A stretch of 64,000 nt of DNA from Parcubacteria group bacterium GW2011_GWA2_38_13b (GCA_000992445.2 LBUF02000001.1:30393-94392); one strand, 5' to 3'; counted from the stretch's first letter, positions 1 to 10,021 are shown. Notes: a model not told the origin generated them from the sequence alone. A program made the numbers and translations.

Positions 1-978
1 ACCACCTTCTTTTATTCGTTCTTCTTTTGTTTTTTTAGCGGATTTTTCTATATATTCGTTAACTTCATCAAAATTTAAAATTTGAGATTTAAGATTTGAG
101 ATTATTTGATTTTCCGGCGCCAGCACAACATAGGTTGCACCAAAAAGCGTGTCGGGTCGCGTGGTAAAAATGTCAATTGAAAATTGAGAATTGTCCCGCC
201 ATTGGGCTGGATCCGCCTTGAGCGAAAAAATTAAAAATTTTATTTCTATTCCCTCCGACCTTCCTATCCATTCCTTTTGCGCTTTTACGGTTCTTTCAGA
301 CCAATCAATTTTTTCATGATCTTTCAATAGGCGTTCGGCATAATCGGTAATTTTGAAAAACCACTGGCTTATTTTTTTTTGAGTTATTTCCGTTCCGCAC
401 CTTTCGCATTTATTGTCTATCGCCATAGCATCCGCGACAACTGTTTCGCATGACGAACACCAATTAACCGGCGCTTCTTTTTTATAAGCAAGGCCTTTTT
501 TAAATAATTGCAAAAACAACCATTGATTCCACTTATAATATTCCGGATGCGTCGTATTTATTTCCCGCGACCAATCAAACATCATTCCCAGCCGGTCCAG
601 CTGTTTATGAAAATTTTTTACATTTTTTTCTATTGTTTCTTTCGGCGCTTTTCCGATTTTTCTGGCATAATTTTCCGAATGTATGCCAAAAGCGTCAAAA
701 CCCATCGGTTCAAAAACATCATTCCCCTTCAACCGCTGAAACCGTCCGTAAATATCCGAGCCCGTATAAGCATAAACATTGCCTACGTGCAAACCTTCGG
801 CCGAAGGATAGGGAAACATCATTAAATTATAAAACGGTTTTTTCGCTTCATCCAAATCCGGTTCATATAAATGCGCCTCTCCCCATCTTTTCTGCCACTT
901 CTTCTCAATCTTCAGAACTTTCTCATTTTTCTCCCTGTTTGGCATATTTTCCATTTTGTTATTATTGATAGTTTCCAT
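1..978 (-). CDS. leuS: Leucyl-tRNA synthetase, N-terminal part (gene runs off the left edge)
   Basis: Reverse-strand translation METINNNKMENMPNREKNEKVLKIEKKWQKRWGE...FYNLMMFPYPSAEGLHVGNVYAYTGSDIYGRFQRLKGNDVFEPMGFDAFGIHSENYA (HIGH-type motif, class I LeuRS). Absent from the ORF track because it is truncated. Confidence 0.93.
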   Translation of the reverse strand, partial: METINNNKMENMPNREKNEKVLKIEKKWQKRWGEAHLYEPDLDEAKKPFYNLMMFPYPSAEGLHVGNVYAYTGSDIYGRFQRLKGNDVFEPMGFDAFGIHSENYARKIGKAPKETIEKNVKNFHKQLDRLGMMFDWSREINTTHPEYYKWNQWLFLQLFKKGLAYKKEAPVNWCSSCETVVADAMAIDNKCERCGTEITQKKISQWFFKITDYAERLLKDHEKIDWSERTVKAQKEWIGRSEGIEIKFLIFSLKADPAQWRDNSQFSIDIFTTRPDTLFGATYVVLAPENQIISNLKSQILNFDEVNEYIEKSAKKTKEERIKEGG

Positions 979-1056
979 ATTTAACACATCACAATATATT
1001 TTTATAATATCGCGAATAAATATTAAAATCAACATAAAAAACTTTATCAAACAATA

Positions 1057-1096
1057 TAAAATCCCTGTTTTTAAACTTAAAAACAGGGATTTTTCT
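1057..1096. terminator. Hairpin terminator downstream of gap
   Basis: AAATCCCTGTTTTTAA-ac-TTAAAAACAGGGATTT followed by T-rich tract. Confidence 0.7.
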
Positions 1097-2255
1097 AATT
1101 TTCTTCCAACTGCCTAAAGGGATCGTAAACCGGCGGCGTTTTTATCAATTTCAGGACCGATGCAGGCATATTAACAACAATATAAGCAACGAGATCAACC
1201 AACCGCAAGGCGTAACCATATTCATTATCGTAATAACCGGTAACGCCATATAGTTTTTTTCCGGCGACATCATCTTCAACGCATTGTATGTCCTTATCAA
1301 TCAAAACGGAAAAAGGCATACCAATCGTATCAAGTGATACGATTGGATCTTCGGCGATAGCCATAAATCCCCGCAATCGATTTTCCATATATTCTTTATA
1401 TACAACAACTAATTCTTCCACGGCAGGATTAGATTTTAATTCAACGGTAAGATATATCACTGATCCAGCGGGCGTATCCACACGAAAACAGATACCATCG
1501 ATTTTTTTAATTTTTGATCTAAGAGAAGGTATAATCAGATGAATAGTGCCAGCGGCTCCGGTTGAAGTTTTAATTATATTTCCTCCGGCGCGACGCGAAC
1601 GACGAAGATCTTTATGCTTTGCATCTACCAGGCGTTGATCGCCGGTAAACGCATGAATTGTTGTCATAAGTCCCTTATTGATACCGTATTTTTCTTCCAA
1701 AGGAAGCAACATAGGCGCCAAAGCGTTTGTAGTACACGATGCATTGGAAATTATATTGTGAACTTCGGGATTATAAATACCTTGATTAACCCCCATAACA
1801 ATATGCGGTATTTCTTTGGCTTCTTCCGTTTTTTTGAAAGGCGCGCTTACTACCACTTTTTTTGCGCCAGCCACCAAATGTTTTTCAGCTTCTTTCCTTC
1901 TAACCGATTCTCCACTGCAATCAACAATAATATCAATATCATATTCTTTCCACGGTAATTTTAACACATCGTTTTCGCCGATTATTTTTATTTCTTTCCC
2001 AAAGACGATAATGTGATTTTCGTCGTATCCCAATATTGCAACATTAGGTTTAAAGGAAAAACTGCGGTTAAAATTTCCGTAATTTGAATCATACATTAAC
2101 GCGTAATAAACATCATACGGTGTCATTGCTCCGCTTGATCCGGCAGCGTTGATTAAAACAATTTCCATATCCGGATATAAATCTTTATTTTCAAAAAACG
2201 CCCTGGTAAATAATCGGCCTATTCGTCCGAAACCGTTAATTGCTATTCTTTTCAT
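1095..2255 (-). CDS. gap: Glyceraldehyde-3-phosphate dehydrogenase
   Basis: MKRIAINGFGRIGRLFTRAFFE..., active site SNASCTTNALAPM. Confidence 0.95.
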   Translation of the reverse strand: MKRIAINGFGRIGRLFTRAFFENKDLYPDMEIVLINAAGSSGAMTPYDVYYALMYDSNYGNFNRSFSFKPNVAILGYDENHIIVFGKEIKIIGENDVLKLPWKEYDIDIIVDCSGESVRRKEAEKHLVAGAKKVVVSAPFKKTEEAKEIPHIVMGVNQGIYNPEVHNIISNASCTTNALAPMLLPLEEKYGINKGLMTTIHAFTGDQRLVDAKHKDLRRSRRAGGNIIKTSTGAAGTIHLIIPSLRSKIKKIDGICFRVDTPAGSVIYLTVELKSNPAVEELVVVYKEYMENRLRGFMAIAEDPIVSLDTIGMPFSVLIDKDIQCVEDDVAGKKLYGVTGYYDNEYGYALRLVDLVAYIVVNMPASVLKLIKTPPVYDPFRQLEEN

Positions 2256-2279
2256 ATTGCCTTCTCCCGTTTATAAAAA

Positions 2280-3119
2280 TTACAAATATTCACATGTATC
2301 GCTTATATGAATATCATGATGATCATTTCTCGGATTGATTATTTGCGCCATAGCATGACGCAATGTTGACTCGCGATATTCCGAAGTAAGTTCCTCCAGT
2401 TTACCCTTATCTTTTTCGCTTATTTTTCCAAAACTGGATAAATATTGGCAAGCGATAATAAGCAAACTAAACCTTCTAACCGTAAGAGCTTCCTGTAAAT
2501 GCCGCGATTCATCATTCAAAAATTTGGCAAGTTTTTCGTAATCAATACCGATTGATCTGTCCCCGAAATCGATTCTTTTCCAACGCAAATTAAGATTCAA
2601 ATCGTAAGGATAATAAAGCTCGTGAACGATGTTTTGCGACATCCTCCCGTCATCCGCATTGGTTATATCCTTATCACATCCCATTTTTATTCCGATCACA
2701 TCAAATGCCATAATAAATTCGTTAAATTCCGCCAGTATTATTCTATCGATATTACCACTCAAATTGACATATTCCCATGGAAAACCGTCTCTGCCATCAA
2801 TCCATTCATACAGATATGATTGCTCGTCGCCATTACTCACCGACCCCAATGGCCTCGTTATATGCGGATACAAATATTTTTGCAACCGGCAAAAATAATC
2901 ATCCATTTTTTTAATAATCAAATGCTTTAAAAACATTCTGTGCCCGGCTCCGGAAAAACTATTATATTCTTTTCTAATCGCCGTTGTCAGCACTTGATTA
3001 GTTTTATATTTCCCTCCTATGCCCGGAAACACATTGCGCACTTGAATAAAAACTTCCGCTTCACTGCCATATCCTCCCGAGCATATCGGAATTATAATTT
3101 CTTCTCTTTTTATTTCCAT
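2280..3119 (-). CDS. Hypothetical protein (279 aa), upstream of gap on the same strand
   Basis: Long ORF with coding-like composition; no family recognised. Confidence 0.6.
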   Translation of the reverse strand: MEIKREEIIIPICSGGYGSEAEVFIQVRNVFPGIGGKYKTNQVLTTAIRKEYNSFSGAGHRMFLKHLIIKKMDDYFCRLQKYLYPHITRPLGSVSNGDEQSYLYEWIDGRDGFPWEYVNLSGNIDRIILAEFNEFIMAFDVIGIKMGCDKDITNADDGRMSQNIVHELYYPYDLNLNLRWKRIDFGDRSIGIDYEKLAKFLNDESRHLQEALTVRRFSLLIIACQYLSSFGKISEKDKGKLEELTSEYRESTLRHAMAQIINPRNDHHDIHISDTCEYL

Positions 3120-3262
3120 AATAATTTCTCTCCTTTTATGATTTCAAAAAACTTATTTATCTTTTCGCTTCATTTTATAATATCAACTAAAACTGACGAT
3201 TTCAAGCGCGCCGATACTCAAATATTGAAAAAAAGTAAAAATAATGGTAAAAATTAGATACT

Positions 3263-3337
3263 GCGGGATTCGTATAATGGCTATTATGTCACCCTTCCAA
3301 GGTGAAGATGCCAGTTCGATTCTGGTATCCCGCTCCA
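3263..3337 (+). tRNA. tRNA-Gly (TCC), CCA encoded
   Basis: Acceptor GCGGGAT/ATCCCGC, anticodon arm TCACC-CTTCCAA-GGTGA, T arm CCAGTTCGATTCTGG, then T-CCA. Confidence 0.92.
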
Positions 3338-3339
3338 AA

Positions 3340-3378
3340 CAAAACCTCTCCCCGCAGTATTGCGGGGAGAGGTTTTGT
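3340..3378. terminator. Bidirectional hairpin terminator between tRNA-Gly and HU gene
   Basis: CAAAACCTCTCCCCGCA-gtat-TGCGGGGAGAGGTTTTG then T-run. Confidence 0.8.
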
Positions 3379-3390
3379 TTTTATACAAAT

Positions 3391-3663
3391 CTATTTAACT
3401 GCCATTTTCAATGATTTTCCGGCTTTGAACTTTGGAACTTTTGTCGCGGCAATTTTTATTTTTTCGCCTGTTTTAGGATTAACGCCCATTCTAGCGGCTC
3501 TTTTGACAACCGAAAAGGTGCCAAAACCAACCAATCTCACTTCATCGCCTTTTGTAAGGGCTTGCGTAACGGCATCCTCAAAATTAGCCACGAATCCAAA
3601 AATCGTTTTTTTTGGACAACCGCATTTGGCGACTATTTTATCAACCAATTGATCTTTTGTCAT
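3391..3663 (-). CDS. hup: HU family DNA-binding protein
   Basis: MTKDQLVDKIVAKCGCPKKTIFGFVANFEDAVTQALTKGDEVRLVGFGTFSVVKRAARMGVNPKTGEKIKI. Confidence 0.93.
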   Translation of the reverse strand: MTKDQLVDKIVAKCGCPKKTIFGFVANFEDAVTQALTKGDEVRLVGFGTFSVVKRAARMGVNPKTGEKIKIAATKVPKFKAGKSLKMAVK

Positions 3664-3668
3664 TTATG

Positions 3669-3763
3669 GAGTAATCGCGAATATACGAATATGCGCAAAT
3701 ATACAAATAAGTAATGAATATTTTATTATCTGCGTATTGCTTTAAAATTCGTATATTTACGAA
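3669..3763. repeat. AT-rich dispersed repeat immediately upstream of HU start
   Basis: GAGTAATCGCGAATATACGAAT...TTTAAAATTCGTATATTTACGAA; second copy at 41875-41956. Confidence 0.75.
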
Positions 3764-3801
3764 TAATTCTGCTAAAATTTATCGACCTTTAATTTATCTT
3801 T

Positions 3802-4602
3802 TTAGATTTCCAAAATAACATCCTTCTCTATTCTTTCAAATTTTTTCACTAAACCGGTATTGTAATCAATATCCATAAAAATTCCGTTTATACAAACCGT
3901 GTCGTTTTCGGAAATTTCAATATTTACCGGTCTTTGGGTTAAAAATTGTTCTATCGCCGATTCTTTATTGACTCCCAAGACAGATTCTTTAACACCGGTC
4001 ATTCCCGCATCCGTCACATAAAAAGTTTTTTTGGGCAAAATACGCGCGTCGCTCGTAGCAATATGGGTATGCGTGCCAATAAGCGCCGATACCCTGCCGT
4101 CAACATAATAACCAAGGGCTACTTTTTCCGCCGTCGCTTCCGCGTGAAAATCAATAATTTTTATTTTTATATCTTCCAAAGCGTCATCCGCTAAAATTTC
4201 GTCCATTTTTCGAAAAGGACAATCCATGTGTTTTTTCATAAACATCCGACCGAGCAAGTTAATCACAAGAATTTTATAAACTCCAACTTCAACAATTTTC
4301 CAGCCGCTACCCGGCGCGCCGGGAGGATAATTCGCCGGTCTTATTATTTTAGCGTCTTTTTGTTCTAAAATATTGGCAATTTCCTGCTTTGCCCAAATAT
4401 GATTGCCACCCGTTAAAAAATCAACTCCTCCGTTTATTATTTCATTATATGAAGCGTTAGTCACCCCCGCGCCATGAGACATATTCTCTCCATTGGCAAT
4501 AACAAAATCAGCGTTATATTTCAATTTTAAATCCGGCAGAACTTTTAGAAGCCCCTGCCGACCCGGTTTCCCCATAATGTCGCCGAAAAATAAAATCTTC
4601 AT
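3802..4602 (-). CDS. YmdB-like metallophosphoesterase (TIGR00282-type)
   Basis: MKILFFGDIMGKPGRQGLLKVLPDLK...GTHTHIATSDARILPKKTFYVTDAGMTG; located next to RNase Y as is common. Confidence 0.88.
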   Translation of the reverse strand: MKILFFGDIMGKPGRQGLLKVLPDLKLKYNADFVIANGENMSHGAGVTNASYNEIINGGVDFLTGGNHIWAKQEIANILEQKDAKIIRPANYPPGAPGSGWKIVEVGVYKILVINLLGRMFMKKHMDCPFRKMDEILADDALEDIKIKIIDFHAEATAEKVALGYYVDGRVSALIGTHTHIATSDARILPKKTFYVTDAGMTGVKESVLGVNKESAIEQFLTQRPVNIEISENDTVCINGIFMDIDYNTGLVKKFERIEKDVILEI

Positions 4603-4830
4603 ACCAATTTTCTCAGCGAAGCAAGTCCGAAGGACGCAGCTGAGATGTTAAGAAAATTGAGCACCCGGCACATATTCCAGCAACGAATATTGATTATTTA
4701 TTGTATGAAGGCGAAGCCGCTTCGCTTTCAAATCATTGTTTGCCAAAATACGTGGTTGGAATATGTGCCAGGTAAAGGTTTTGTAATAAAATTTCGTGCG
4801 CCTTTGGCTTCGAAATTTTGACAAAGCCCT

Positions 4831-6360
4831 TTACTTTGCGTACTCCACCGCCCTTAATTCTCTTATAACATTAACTTTAATCTCTCCGGGATATTTCAAC
4901 TCGTCTTGTATACGATCGGCTATTTCTCGCGCTAATTTTATAGCTCCGAGATCGTCAATTTTATCCGGCGTTACGAAAATTCTTATTTCCCGACCGGCCT
5001 GGATAGCGTACGACTTCTCCACCCCCGCAAAAGAATTGGCTATTTTCTCAAGCTCCTCCAATCGTTTCAAGTAATTTTCCAAGCTATCTTTTCTCGCGCC
5101 TGGCCGCGCCGCGGAAACCGCTTCAGCCGCCGCTACAATATATGATTCCGGCGTACTAAACGGATAATCTTCGTGATGCGATTCCATAGCTCTTACAACT
5201 CCCTGCTCTATGCCGTATTTCTCCAAAATCCTTCTTCCGAGCTCCACGTGCGTTCCTTCTATTTCATGGTCAACGGCCTTTCCGATATCATGCAAAAGCG
5301 CGCCCTTTTTGGCAATTTCAACATTAGCTCCGAGTTCACGCGCTAACATCCCGGCCAAATGAGCGGCTTCAATTGAATGAAGCAAAACATTTTGACCATA
5401 GCTTGTCCGAAAATAAAGACGCCCCAACAAATGCACAATCTGCGCCGGAAACCCGATAATGCCCGTTTCAAATACGGCCGCCTCTCCCATTTCCTGTATT
5501 TTTTGCTTGATTTCCTTGCGCGATTCTTCCACCTTTTCTTCAATTTTTGCCGGCTGTATTCTACCGTCTTTAATTAATTTCTCAATGGTAAATCGGGCTA
5601 TTTCCCTTCTTATCGGATCAAATCCCGAAATTGTAATCGCGCCCGGAGTTTCATCAACGATAATCTCAACACCGGTAGCCCTTTCCAACGCTTTAATATT
5701 TCTGCCTTCGCGTCCGATAATCCTGCCCTTCAATTCATCGCTAGGTATACTTACTATTGATGTCATAATATCAGCGACATTAGAACGAGCATATCTTTGA
5801 ATTGAAAGAGTCATTATATCAAAAGCTCTTTTCTCAATCGTATCAACTTTTTCCTGCTCAAGTTTTTTGATTGTTTTTATAATCTCCTCGCTATAATCCT
5901 TTTTTATGGATTCCAAAAGATTATTCTTCGCTTCCTGCTCGCTCATTTTGGCCATCGTCTCCAGCACTTTCTTTTCGTCTTCGTGCATTTTCGCCAATTC
6001 CGCTTTTATACGCCTTACTTCTTCTATCTTGCGAACCAAATCGATTTTTTCTTTTTCAAAAATTTCGCCTTTTTTGTCTAAAATTTCTTCTTTGCGCGAA
6101 ACCCGTTCCGCTTGCCTTGCAAGCTGCACCATCCTTTCCTTCTCTTCTCTTTTTGCCTCCTCTAAAAATTTTACCGCGCGATCTTTGGCATGAAAAACAA
6201 TGTCTTTCGCTTCGGTCTTGGCGCTTTCCATCATTGTCGTTATTTTTTCCTCAATACTTCCGATCTGCCTTCTAGCGATTGACTGGCGAGCCAAATACCC
6301 CAACATGGAACCGACTGCCAGAGATCCAAAACCTATAACTATAAAAATTAATTGCGGCAT
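4831..6360 (-). CDS. rny: Ribonuclease Y
   Basis: N-terminal TM, long coiled coil, KH domain (GRIIGREGRNIKALE), HD domain (HSIEAAHLAGMLARELG...LLHDIGKAVDHE). Confidence 0.95.
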   Translation of the reverse strand: MPQLIFIVIGFGSLAVGSMLGYLARQSIARRQIGSIEEKITTMMESAKTEAKDIVFHAKDRAVKFLEEAKREEKERMVQLARQAERVSRKEEILDKKGEIFEKEKIDLVRKIEEVRRIKAELAKMHEDEKKVLETMAKMSEQEAKNNLLESIKKDYSEEIIKTIKKLEQEKVDTIEKRAFDIMTLSIQRYARSNVADIMTSIVSIPSDELKGRIIGREGRNIKALERATGVEIIVDETPGAITISGFDPIRREIARFTIEKLIKDGRIQPAKIEEKVEESRKEIKQKIQEMGEAAVFETGIIGFPAQIVHLLGRLYFRTSYGQNVLLHSIEAAHLAGMLARELGANVEIAKKGALLHDIGKAVDHEIEGTHVELGRRILEKYGIEQGVVRAMESHHEDYPFSTPESYIVAAAEAVSAARPGARKDSLENYLKRLEELEKIANSFAGVEKSYAIQAGREIRIFVTPDKIDDLGAIKLAREIADRIQDELKYPGEIKVNVIRELRAVEYAK

Positions 6361-6625
6361 AAATAGAACAATCCCGATTGTTTAATAAGGTAAAAGCGGA
6401 CAACAAATGCTTATTTTTTTTTATTATTTTATTTGTAATAAAAAAATACGCGCACGAAAAAATACGTAAAATACTCGAAAAACTATTCGTATCTTTATAC
6501 CTATTAATGTAATCGGAATGAATTAATAACATATAATGACCTTATGCTAACAGATGAAACAATAATTGTAAATATTCATATTTAGGAAATACTAAAAACA
6601 AAAAAATTCCCTGGTCTAAAGAATA

Positions 6626-6655
6626 AAAAACCACTGATTTCTCAGCGGTTTTTTA
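6626..6655. terminator. Hairpin terminator just outside the left edge of the 6.66-12.4 kb cassette (possibly the original tRNA-Gln terminator)
   Basis: AAAAAACCACTGA-tttc-TCAGCGGTTTTTT. Confidence 0.7.
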
Positions 6656-6666
6656 TTTTTAAATAC

Positions 6667-7026
6667 GAAATTAGCTGTGTCTCCTGAACAAAATCCCGAT
6701 GTGGAATGAATCGTTCCGCCACTGCCTCGCTTCACTCGGCAACACCAAAGAAAAATGTCTCTTGCTTTCTTGATTTGGCGGGGGTGAAATTTTTCTTGAA
6801 AAAGGAAAGGACATTTTTCTTTGGTGCTCTGCCCTCAAGGTCTCGGGCAGGTGGCGGAACAATGCGGACGAAGTTTTGGCAAAACTATTTTTTGGGGAAA
6901 GGATTTGCCAAAACTTCGGCTGATTTGTTTTTGAATTCGGATGTCGCAAATGGAAAAGGAGGGGTTTGGGGAGGAATTTTCCATTTGCTCCTCTTTTTGT
7001 TTTGGGGGAATTCGGGGCGGACAAAA
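6667..7026. repeat. Left terminal inverted repeat of cassette (360 bp)
   Basis: Reverse complement of 12014-12395; by eye identical except one A/G near the outer end and a 22 bp indel. Confidence 0.95.
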
Positions 7027-7033
7027 AAACAGA

Positions 7034-7552
7034 TTACTTAATCCAATAAGACCAAGGCCATTTAAAAATTTCAGACAAAATACCTAATATTATAAATAAA
7101 ATTAAAACAATAATTGGAAACCAAAGAATCTTTGCTGACAATCTTTGCTTATCGCTTGGCACAAAAAGTATGTGAATTAAAATTGCAAAAATAGATAATA
7201 CAGTTGCTAGAGAAACAATCAATAAGATAGCTGATAAAAAAGAGGTCGCTGACTTTACAATACTCACATCAATTATAAGTAACGCAAGTATCGCAGAGAA
7301 TACACCAATAGTTTCAATATTTTTATTTGATTGGTCTACTATTTTTTCATTATACAATTCAATTTTTTCATTGACCTTCACAAGATCGGCTTCTGTATCT
7401 TTAATTTTTTCCCCAAACTTATTTAATATTTCGGGATATAATTTCAATTCTTCTGTCTGTGACATGGATTCTGGAATGACAATCTTTTCCCAATCCTCCT
7501 TAGGTTTGCCTCCAGTTTCAGAATTTGATTTTGGTAAAATTATTTCCTTCAT
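7034..7552 (-). CDS. Predicted coiled-coil plus multi-TM membrane protein, unknown function
   Basis: Hydrophobic segments IETIGVFSAILALLIIDVSIV, FLSAILLIVSLATVLSIFAILIHILFV, ILWFPIIVLILFIILGILSEI. Confidence 0.7.
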   Translation of the reverse strand: MKEIILPKSNSETGGKPKEDWEKIVIPESMSQTEELKLYPEILNKFGEKIKDTEADLVKVNEKIELYNEKIVDQSNKNIETIGVFSAILALLIIDVSIVKSATSFLSAILLIVSLATVLSIFAILIHILFVPSDKQRLSAKILWFPIIVLILFIILGILSEIFKWPWSYWIK

Positions 7553-7554
7553 AT

Positions 7555-8202
7555 TTAAATTATGGTCTTTTCTGCTTCAGTAGTTGCAACAAGAACAAAT
7601 TTTTTCAGAGTTTCTTTACCAAATTCGTTTTTATTTATATCTTCTTGCAAGCTATTTATATCCCTTGTTATGACAACTCCTTCTTTTTTTAGTCCATTTT
7701 TATCATTTGCAAAACCAGTTTCATATAATTGAGAATTATTTGAAATAACTTCGTTAATTTTGGTTTTTTCATTAAGGCGAACAACAATCTCTGTGGGGTT
7801 TAGATTCGATATTTTCGATTTATCAAAAAGAGACTTCATTTCGTCGATGTTAGCTTCCTTGAAATATCTAAATACCACACCTACCCTACCAATAACAACT
7901 GAAAGCTTTTCAATAACATTAAATATTTTATCGTGATTATTTGTTATAAATGCCTTGTCTTTTGAAAAAAAATCAATTCTATTTTTCGAAAGGTTGATAT
8001 TCACCAATGGAGAATTTATGACCACCCTAGGAATTTCAGACGGGGCATTATTAGGAATTCCAATTATTTGTGCACTTAAATCATTACCAAACTGTTCTTT
8101 AATAACCAAAGATGCATTTTCGGGCATACCCTGGAAGTCATTCTTAAAAAATAATCCTAATTGTATTTGTATAAATTGTTTTTCCATAAATTTTATTTCC
8201 AT
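7555..8202 (-). CDS. Hypothetical protein (215 aa), start overlapping the SDH-protease stop
   Basis: ORF overlaps 8193-9224 by about 10 nt (translational coupling geometry). Confidence 0.7.
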   Translation of the reverse strand: MEIKFMEKQFIQIQLGLFFKNDFQGMPENASLVIKEQFGNDLSAQIIGIPNNAPSEIPRVVINSPLVNINLSKNRIDFFSKDKAFITNNHDKIFNVIEKLSVVIGRVGVVFRYFKEANIDEMKSLFDKSKISNLNPTEIVVRLNEKTKINEVISNNSQLYETGFANDKNGLKKEGVVITRDINSLQEDINKNEFGKETLKKFVLVATTEAEKTII

Positions 8203-9224
8203 CCTTGCTCGACGACTCGCATCACAACTTGTTCTTGTGGAACCTGAATCATGCCTTGCAGTGTCTGTTGTGGAACCATTACTTGTTGACGTTTAAATTC
8301 CATTGTTAAGCCATAAGCCTTTGGAAGTTCGGCACTTTCAACAAAAGCAACTTTATATTCTTTCTTGTTTTGACTTGCGTTCATTCCAATTTCATTTTCT
8401 GGATTCCAAACCACTTTTTGTAACTCCATTTCATTGGCATATTCAGAATAAAGTTTAGACATTAAATCGGAAAGTGTTGTATCTGCATAAACTATAGATT
8501 TTACATTCAATTCTTCTTTTGCCTCTTTTCTTCCAATAAAGTATGTATGTGAATAAAGTTTTTCGGTAAACGCTTCAACAATTTTCTCAATTTGATCTTC
8601 CTTCATTGGTTCTTTGTGACTCTTGAGCAATCTTTTCGCTAAAAGACGAATCAAATTATGTGTTCGATTTACATTCCCAAGTGCAAGAGGATGAATTTGT
8701 GGATTTGACTCCATAAATTTATTAAAAATCTTTGTTAGATCTTCATCGCTTTTAATGCCAAATTTATTTTTTGCTAAATCAAAATATGAGATAACATCCT
8801 CAACAGAGATGGGAATTTTATTTTGTGGGTTTGTTGGGTCAGACGGATTAAATACATTTGCTGTTGAAGGATCAATTGGTGAAATTTCTGAAAGATCACT
8901 CATAACTATTTCGTCCGCCCCTAAAGCAATCATTGTTCCCGCACTGTGTGCTTTGTAAGGGACAATAACAGAGAAAGTATCACAATACTCTCGTATCATT
9001 GAAACGAGCCTCCAAGGCACCATAGTGTCCCCGCCTGCGGTATAAAGAAAAAGATCAATTTTAGGCACTTTCGTGCCAATTTTTCGAAGTTGCTCGCTAA
9101 CTATGGGAATAATATCCATAGCAACACGGGCATTTACAGGTCCTTGCCTATCACTTGTTATGTAGGTAATGACCTTTGAACCTCTATTTTCTTCAATTTT
9201 CTTTATGAGTTCTGCTTTTGACAT
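8193..9224 (-). CDS. SDH_sah-type serine protease (ClpP/SppA fold)
   Basis: LFLYTAGGDTMVPWRLVSMIREYCDTFSVIVPYKAHSAGTMIALGADEIVMSDLSEISPIDPS. Confidence 0.82.
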   Translation of the reverse strand: MSKAELIKKIEENRGSKVITYITSDRQGPVNARVAMDIIPIVSEQLRKIGTKVPKIDLFLYTAGGDTMVPWRLVSMIREYCDTFSVIVPYKAHSAGTMIALGADEIVMSDLSEISPIDPSTANVFNPSDPTNPQNKIPISVEDVISYFDLAKNKFGIKSDEDLTKIFNKFMESNPQIHPLALGNVNRTHNLIRLLAKRLLKSHKEPMKEDQIEKIVEAFTEKLYSHTYFIGRKEAKEELNVKSIVYADTTLSDLMSKLYSEYANEMELQKVVWNPENEIGMNASQNKKEYKVAFVESAELPKAYGLTMEFKRQQVMVPQQTLQGMIQVPQEQVVMRVVEQGWK

Positions 9225-9265
9225 ATTAGTATGTTAGCATTTTTAACCCTTAATATCAATGATTT

Positions 9266-10021
9266 TTAATTTATTTTTTGAAACACGAAAAGGTGTTCAT
9301 GCATTATTAACAAAAAATTTGATTCCTTTGATTTCGTAACCCAAAAACCTGTTGCTTTGCAATTAAACTGTCTTTTTATTATGTCCTCTTTTAAAACAAA
9401 ACCTACTTTCAAAAATCTTTCCATGACCTTAAAAGCAAGCGGTTGATACATTTTATTTCTGCGCGTATCTCCCATTAAAATTGCACAGTATTTTCCTTTC
9501 TTTAAAACTCGAAACAATTCTTTAGCGACTTTTTCTATTTCATCAACAAAAGTGTCTATGTCGTGAATACCTGACAAATCTTCTTTAATTTTACCTTTGC
9601 TATATTTTATGATGTCAGCGTAAGGGGGATGAGTTAAAACAAAATCAATTTCATTGTCCTTAATAAAACCCATATCTCTCGCATCACACTTTACCACTCT
9701 CTGTTTTGCTTTGTTATCAACTTCAAATTCAAGAGATTTCCTCGTCCTTTCTAGCGCCTCCTCATTAACATCAATGCAAGTAATGTGGCGATTTAAAATT
9801 TTTGCTTCTATTGCAGTAGTGCCTCCACCGATCATGCAATCGAGCAAGTGATCTTTCTCTTTTGAGTAGCGTAAAATAAGATTACGGGCTACTTCGGGAG
9901 ACCAGTTTCCACGCCAGTCAGAAGTATGTGTTGCCCAATTACCACGACGAGGAAAAGCCCATACTGTTGTACATTCTAGTTCAAATTCATCTGGGTTAAG
10001 TTTCAGCTCTTTTTCAGACAT
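9266..10021 (-). CDS. DNA methyltransferase (amino-MTase class)
   Basis: DCMIGGGTTAIEAKILNRHITCIDVNEEAL (SAM motif) and DFVLTHPPYADIIKYS (catalytic xPPY). Confidence 0.85.
   Translation of the reverse strand: MSEKELKLNPDEFELECTTVWAFPRRGNWATHTSDWRGNWSPEVARNLILRYSKEKDHLLDCMIGGGTTAIEAKILNRHITCIDVNEEALERTRKSLEFEVDNKAKQRVVKCDARDMGFIKDNEIDFVLTHPPYADIIKYSKGKIKEDLSGIHDIDTFVDEIEKVAKELFRVLKKGKYCAILMGDTRRNKMYQPLAFKVMERFLKVGFVLKEDIIKRQFNCKATGFWVTKSKESNFLLIMHEHLFVFQKIN

Noticed and set aside
6671-7041. ORFs of 111-132 aa on both strands within the TIRs (MSAPNSPKTKRG..., MNRSATASLHSATPKK...)
   Set aside because: They overlap completely on opposite strands in hairpin-rich repeat DNA, and the right-hand copies run into different flanking sequence; more likely spurious than real proteins
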